Source: Silurus meridionalis (taxonomy: Eukaryota > Chordata > Actinopteri > Siluriformes > Siluridae). Taken from it: a stretch of DNA of 64,000 nucleotides. Positions 59,644-64,000 of this stretch are shown here, piece by piece. The notes under the pieces were generated by a model. The model saw only the letters and a program-made list of their open reading frames with translations. It had not been told where the DNA came from and did no database searches. A program made the translations under genes and the position numbers. Numbering within the stretch: position 1 is the first letter of the stretch; each line of letters begins with the position of its first letter. The stretch is taken from the NCBI RefSeq assembly GCF_014805685.1, contig NC_060907.1:4462473-4526472 (forward strand), given 5' to 3'.

Positions 59644-59708
59644 CTCTGTTCCTCAGAGTCTGCATCTGGGTCGTCTGGGAGGCTGGTGAGCTCCAGAGAG
59701 CCCTGAGT

Positions 59709-59710
<2 letters not shown>

Positions 59711-59791
<81 letters not shown>
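59711..59791. repeat. (CA)n microsatellite
   Basis: About 80 bases of uninterrupted CA at the acceptor side of the esf1 exon 59644-59708. Confidence 0.95.
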
Positions 59792-59795
<4 letters not shown>

Positions 59796-60019
59796 GTAAT
59801 ACACAGTTATATTCAGTATAGCTGGTATAGACGATGATGATGAAGCAAAGGGGCGGAGTTACCGTGACAGACAGCACCACTCCTCCTTTAGGTTTGAAGG
59901 AGCTGAACAGAGCCAACAGGTCTTTAGCTTTGATCCGATCCCAGTTCATGTTGCACACTGCTAACCTGCAACTGACCTACACACACACACACACACAGTT
60001 AGCCAGTGCTGAGCCACAT

Positions 60020-60440
60020 ACAGTCTGTCCATCTATAAAACCACCGATCTCCATTTATCTATCTAAGCATCCATCCATCCAACCATCTAACCACCCATAT
60101 CTGTCTAAACACCCATTTCATTATCTGTCTATCTATTCATCTACCCACCCATCCATCCATTTAACTGCCTGTCTATCTACCTATCCGTCCATCCACTCAT
60201 TCATCTAACCACACTTCTGCTTATCTGTCTACCCATCCACATAACCACAGCTTTTCTGTCTCTCCATCCAACTGCTTGCGTATCAGTCTATACCTCCATG
60301 TAACCAGCCCTCTATCTCTCCATCATCTAACCACCTGTCCATCAATCCATCCACATTACTGCTCTTATAGCTATCCATCACTCGAACTGCCTGTCTATCT
60401 GTCTATCCATCCATCTAACCACCCATCTATCTATCCGTAT
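60020..60440 (+). repeat. CCAT/CTAT-rich degenerate tetranucleotide repeat
   Basis: Strings of CATCCATC, TCTATC and CTAACCACC throughout an esf1 intron. Confidence 0.85.
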
Positions 60441-60816
60441 ATACATATACGTAGTGTCTGACCTCCTCGTTGCGCGGCGCGTCCTTCCACATCTCCCCAG
60501 TCGTGTTCGATCTCCTCTTCCTCGTGATGCAGCAGGTCCTCCGCCGCATCCTCATCATCTTCATCCTCAGAGCTAGTCTCGATGTTGCCTTTTCCTCGTG
60601 CCAGATCAGGACCGTTGTCACTGTCGTCCTCTGACTCACTCTCCTCTTCCTCGTCATCTTCCTCATCATCATCATCATCATCTGAAGAGAGGCCTACTTC
60701 TTTATCAGCGTCGCTGTTTTCTTCATCATCATCATAATCATCATCATCATCATCATCTTCTGTGAAAATAAAACATGTCAGTTGCAGTGTCCTGGGGCAA
60801 ACCCATCACAACGCTG

Positions 60817-60891
60817 TGTGTGTATGTGTGTGTGTGTGTGTGTGAGTGAGTCAGTGAGAGAGTGTGTGAGGGTGTGTGTGTATGTAAGTGA

Positions 60892-60938
<47 letters not shown>
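60817..60938. repeat. (TG)n tract with GAGTGAGT interruptions
   Basis: Long TG repeat directly next to the esf1 first-exon donor (GTAACACAC on minus). Confidence 0.95.
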
Positions 60939-60940
<2 letters not shown>

Positions 60941-61529
60941 CTTCCTCGACGACTCTCGCTCCTTTAACTGGCCCCGATTTCCGGATCCTCTGATAATCGT
61001 CAGATATTAAGGGCTTTTTCTTTACAGCTTTCATACTCACAAGCCCTTCCTCTTCCTCTTCAAACCCCTCCCCCTCCCCGCCAAGCTCCTCCTCCTTCAC
61101 TTTTGCTTTCTGCAGCTTCTTCTTTTTCTTCTTCTTCTGCTGGAGCGTCTCTTGTGCTGCATCGGCATCGCCGTCGCTCTGCTCCGAGTCGGACAGTTTG
61201 TAGAAGCGTTTCAGGTCCTCGGTGGACGTGTGGTTGACGGGACGGCCGCGTTTGTCCACCGTGTACTTGAGCTTGAAGCGCTTGTCGTGGAACATGGACT
61301 GGAAGCGCTTGTCGATGCGCAGTTTCTGCTCCATGTCCGGCATCTCCCAGAAGCGGGGGTCCTTCTTGACGCGAGCAAAACGCGTGTCGGCGCTCGGCTC
61401 TTTCTCATACGACATGACGGCGATTTGGTTCGGGCACAATCCTGCACACGTGATGGAGACGTGTAAATAATTCACATGCAACACGACTGATACGGTGCAC
61501 AACTGCTTTTAGATTTCTTAACAAGCCTC

Positions 61530-61990
61530 AATCACCTGTTCCTGTCTATCCATCATTCTAACCACTTATCTATCCATCCCTCTAGCTACCTCTCTCTCTC
61601 TCTCTCCTTCTAATCAAACTACCGGTTTATCTTCTCTCTATTTCTCAAACCATCTATGTAGCCATCTATCCACATGTCTATCTGCCTTTCCATCCTTCTA
61701 ACCTCCTATCTGTTCATCTATCTATGTTTTTCTGTCCTTCCCTCTAACCACCTCTGTTCATCCATCCACCTTTCTATCCATCCTTCTAACCTCCTCTGTT
61801 CATCTATCCATCTATCCATGTTTTTCAATCCTTCCCTCCAACCACCTCTGTTCATCCATCCATCCACCTTTCTATCCATCCTTCTAACCTCCTGTGTTTA
61901 TCTATTTATGTTTTTCTATCCTTTCCCCCAACCACTTCTGTTCATCCATCCATCCACCTTTCTATCCATCCTTCTAACCTTCAGAGGTTC
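61530..61990 (+). repeat. CCAT/TCTAACC degenerate minisatellite
   Basis: Higher-order units of about 60-75 bases containing CTATCCATCCTTCTAACC, CTCTGTTCATCCATCC and TTTTTCTATCC, repeated about five times in the first esf1 intron. Confidence 0.85.
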
Positions 61991-62238
61991 ATTGAAAGAT
62001 TGAAATTAAAAGCATATAATTATGGGTTTGCATTCTCAATAAACCCCATGGTATCATACTGAGATCAACCACTAATCTATATATGAAGCAGGTTTACTCT
62101 TTCCAGTCCTGAAGCTGATTATTTTCCTACAGCAGCGTGCCAATAATCACAATTATTCACCTATAATGTGTGCATTCAGCAGCCTAAACACTCATCTCTG
62201 TTCACTCTCTCACAGCAAATAAGTTACAAAAACACACA

Positions 62239-62304
<66 letters not shown>

Positions 62305-63208
62305 TCATGTTACCAGAACCAGAATCATTACAAAGCATAATAAACCTTCTGCATTTGTTACCTCAGACTCTCACAATCACCACAGTGGAGACTCCTGGAA
62401 TAAACGTTTCCTTACAGATAACTTCACTATTTTGTGTCACACATCCATACATGTAGTGAAATGTTCTCTTTTTCTACGACTGTCCAACATGTAAAGAAAA
62501 ATAGAATCTAAAATTAAAAATAGTATAAAAAGTATGAAAAAACACAAATATACACAAGAATAATTATGATCTTGTGTTATATAAACTAAAATAAACGATT
62601 GTTTACAAAATATTATATGGACCTGTTTAGACATGTTTTGCTGTAAATAAGGCAGAAAGGCAGGTTTTAGGGGGGTGCAAACTTTTGATCAATTGAATAT
62701 TTACGTCGGAAATCGAGAATGTTGTTTGTACGTAAAATAGGGACGACGTGTCTCTGGATTATAATCCAGCAGAGTGTAAACGTTGGCACTCGGGTTCACT
62801 AGGAGACAACGTGAAATGCAGTCAGGAACATCAGGAACATGACCGCATTGATCACCAGTCCACCATCAGCTCTTAGCCTCGTGCTAGAAACAGAGTAAAC
62901 GTGCTGGAATAAACACGCCATGACTCCATTTACTCCAGAAAGCACCGGAGAATAAAATAAACACACTCACCGACTCAGTATTTACACATCACACGCCACA
63001 GTTTCCTCACTATACACGTGTTGTCCCGTGCTGCACCAAACACTTCCGCAATCTCTCTAAACCACGCCCCCGTTTCATACGGCAAGCAAGAAGACTCATT
63101 TCAGGGGGAAAAAAAAGAACTAATATCACACTATTATATCATTCCGAATAATATCTTGTTTTTCAGATGCATCACGTATTACTTGCTCACGCAGTTCAAT
63201 AATGGATA

Positions 63209-63261
<53 letters not shown>

Positions 63262-63365
63262 TTATTTATCCATTAGTGAATTGGCCTATTTCTCTCAAAT
63301 ATTGCTCACAAAATCTGTCAGTGAGCACTTCTCCTTTGCAGAGATAAACCATACACCTCACAATC
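61991..63365. other. Non-coding 5' flank of esf1
   Basis: (TA)n tracts lie at 62243-62300 and 63211-63256. A possible promoter lies at about 62930-63080: CACGTG at 63015-63020 and CCACGCCCCC at 63062-63071, upstream of esf1 on the minus strand. This is composition-based only. Confidence 0.35.
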
Positions 63366-63905
63366 CAGCCATTAGGGTTGCACAAGTCAGGTCACTCTAA
63401 GTGCCGGTCCCAAGCTCGGATAAATGTGGAGGGTTGTGTTATGAAGGACATCCAGCGTAAACATGTGCTAAATCAAATATGCGAACAAATCAAAATTTCA
63501 TACCAAATCGGTCGAGGCCCGGGTTAACAACGACCACCACAGTTATCGTCAGCCGACAGGGTACCGGTGGAAATTGGGCTACTGTTGGCTGAAGGAGAAA
63601 ATGAGTAATGAGAAATGAGTCTATTAGAGGGACAGCGCATGTAGGATGTTTTGGTGACAAGGTGAGGGAAGCGAGATTGAGATGAATTATATTTGACATG
63701 ATTTATATTGGTAGAAGAATGCTAAGGATGGAGCCACCAGGTAGGAGGAAAAGAGGAAGGCCAAGGGGGAGGTTCATGGATGTGGTGAGGGACAACATGC
63801 AGGTAGTTGGTGTGAAAGAGGCAGATGTAGAGGACAGGGTGGTATGGAGACGGATGATCCGCTGTGGCGACCCCTAATGGGAGCAGCCGAAAGAAGAAGA
63901 AAAAG
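63366..63905 (+). mobile_element. RTE-type LINE copy D, internally deleted mini-element
   Basis: The first about 225 bases match the 5' end of copy C (CCATTAGGG to TTGGGCTACTGTTGGCTGAAGG). At about 63595 the sequence jumps to the C-terminal coding region (GAGTCTATTAGAGGGACAGCGC) and continues to GGAGCAGCCGAAAGAAGAAGA. About 2 kb are missing, yet both ends are kept. It could have been mobilised by full-length relatives. Confidence 0.88.
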
Positions 63906-64000
63906 TGTAGGTAAGAATTCCCATTCAGTTGTATTTCCACGCTTCACCACTAGAGGCACAGTTTACCACTCATCATAAGCTACCTCTGACATCACAGTGC

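Larger units (their letters stand above)
58063..61440 (-). pseudogene. esf1: Esf1 pre-rRNA processing protein, truncated copy
   Basis: Esf1 is a nucleolar protein needed for 18S rRNA maturation. Exon 60941-61440 has the ATG at 61413-61415 and encodes RFARVKKDPRFWEMPDME and FHDKRFKLKYTVDKRGRP, intact, with a GTAACA donor. Exon 60463-60759 is the acidic segment with DNGPDLARGKGNIETSS; a shift at HDWG puts EMWKDAPRNEE out of frame. Exon 59863-59965 encodes [18 protein letters not shown] to LSVT. Exon 59644-59708 encodes [13 protein letters not shown]. Exon 58063-58204 encodes VELTWEETDYDRI to DFQAYLASSSEDE. The RNA-binding middle (about 80 residues between the last two) and the entire C-terminal third are missing. 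Usual length is about 750-850 residues. Confidence 0.9.

Noticed and set aside
58275..62692. One large Tc1-type element enclosing esf1
   Set aside because: Similar TCAAAAGTTTG termini occur in inverse orientation at both points, but the family is dispersed in this window and the ends differ; two separate degraded copies are more likely.

Overview
This is vertebrate nuclear DNA, almost certainly from a teleost fish; a catfish-like genome is possible but not proven. The signs are very long (CA)n/(TG)n tracts, introns, fish-type transposons (Tc1 with IR/DR ends, piggyBac, hAT MITEs, two L1 elements, an RTE-type LINE in at least five copies, a BEL/Pao LTR element), tRNA-derived SINEs, and exons of conserved vertebrate genes. 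No bacterial genes, operons or CRISPR are present.

Layout. 1-6.4 kb: a hAT MITE, a broken hAT transposase, a Tc1 tail and RTE copy A. 6.5-16.3 kb: a three-level nest, with an L1 (about 8.45-13.6 kb, minus) inside a piggyBac element (8260-16211, with TTAA duplications) inside a Tc1-type non-autonomous element. 16.5-23.7 kb: exons of nup133 (minus). 25.7-33.6 kb: four motor-domain exons of kif16b (plus), with a complete L1 (26031-31704) in one intron. 34.7-36.1 kb: an internally deleted Tc1. 36.8-39.1 kb: a 35-bp minisatellite of about 65 units. 40.2-41.6 kb: ccsap-like exons (minus). 44.4-56.1 kb: a skeletal-type alpha-actin gene (minus) whose last intron holds a BEL/Pao element (44847-54062), which itself holds RTE copy C. 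58.1-61.4 kb: N-terminal exons of esf1 (minus). 63.4-63.9 kb: an internally deleted RTE copy.

Main conclusion. All five host genes keep their introns, so they are not retrocopies, yet all five look dead or badly damaged. nup133 has a premature stop, frameshifts and missing exons. kif16b has a nonsense codon, a frameshift and a lost splice donor in the motor. Actin has two 7-base deletions, a 19-base shortening and a missing half exon. ccsap has a frameshift near its start. esf1 has a frameshift and lacks its middle and C-terminal exons. An uninterrupted 995-codon reverse-transcriptase ORF in the same window argues against sequencing error as the cause. In mammals CCSAP, ACTA1 and NUP133 are close neighbours, so the block looks like a collinear duplicate, or a non-recombining haplotype (sex-limited or B-chromosome DNA would fit), decaying as a unit under transposon load. 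That last step is inference. No functional new gene system was found; the joint decay of the block is the most interesting feature.
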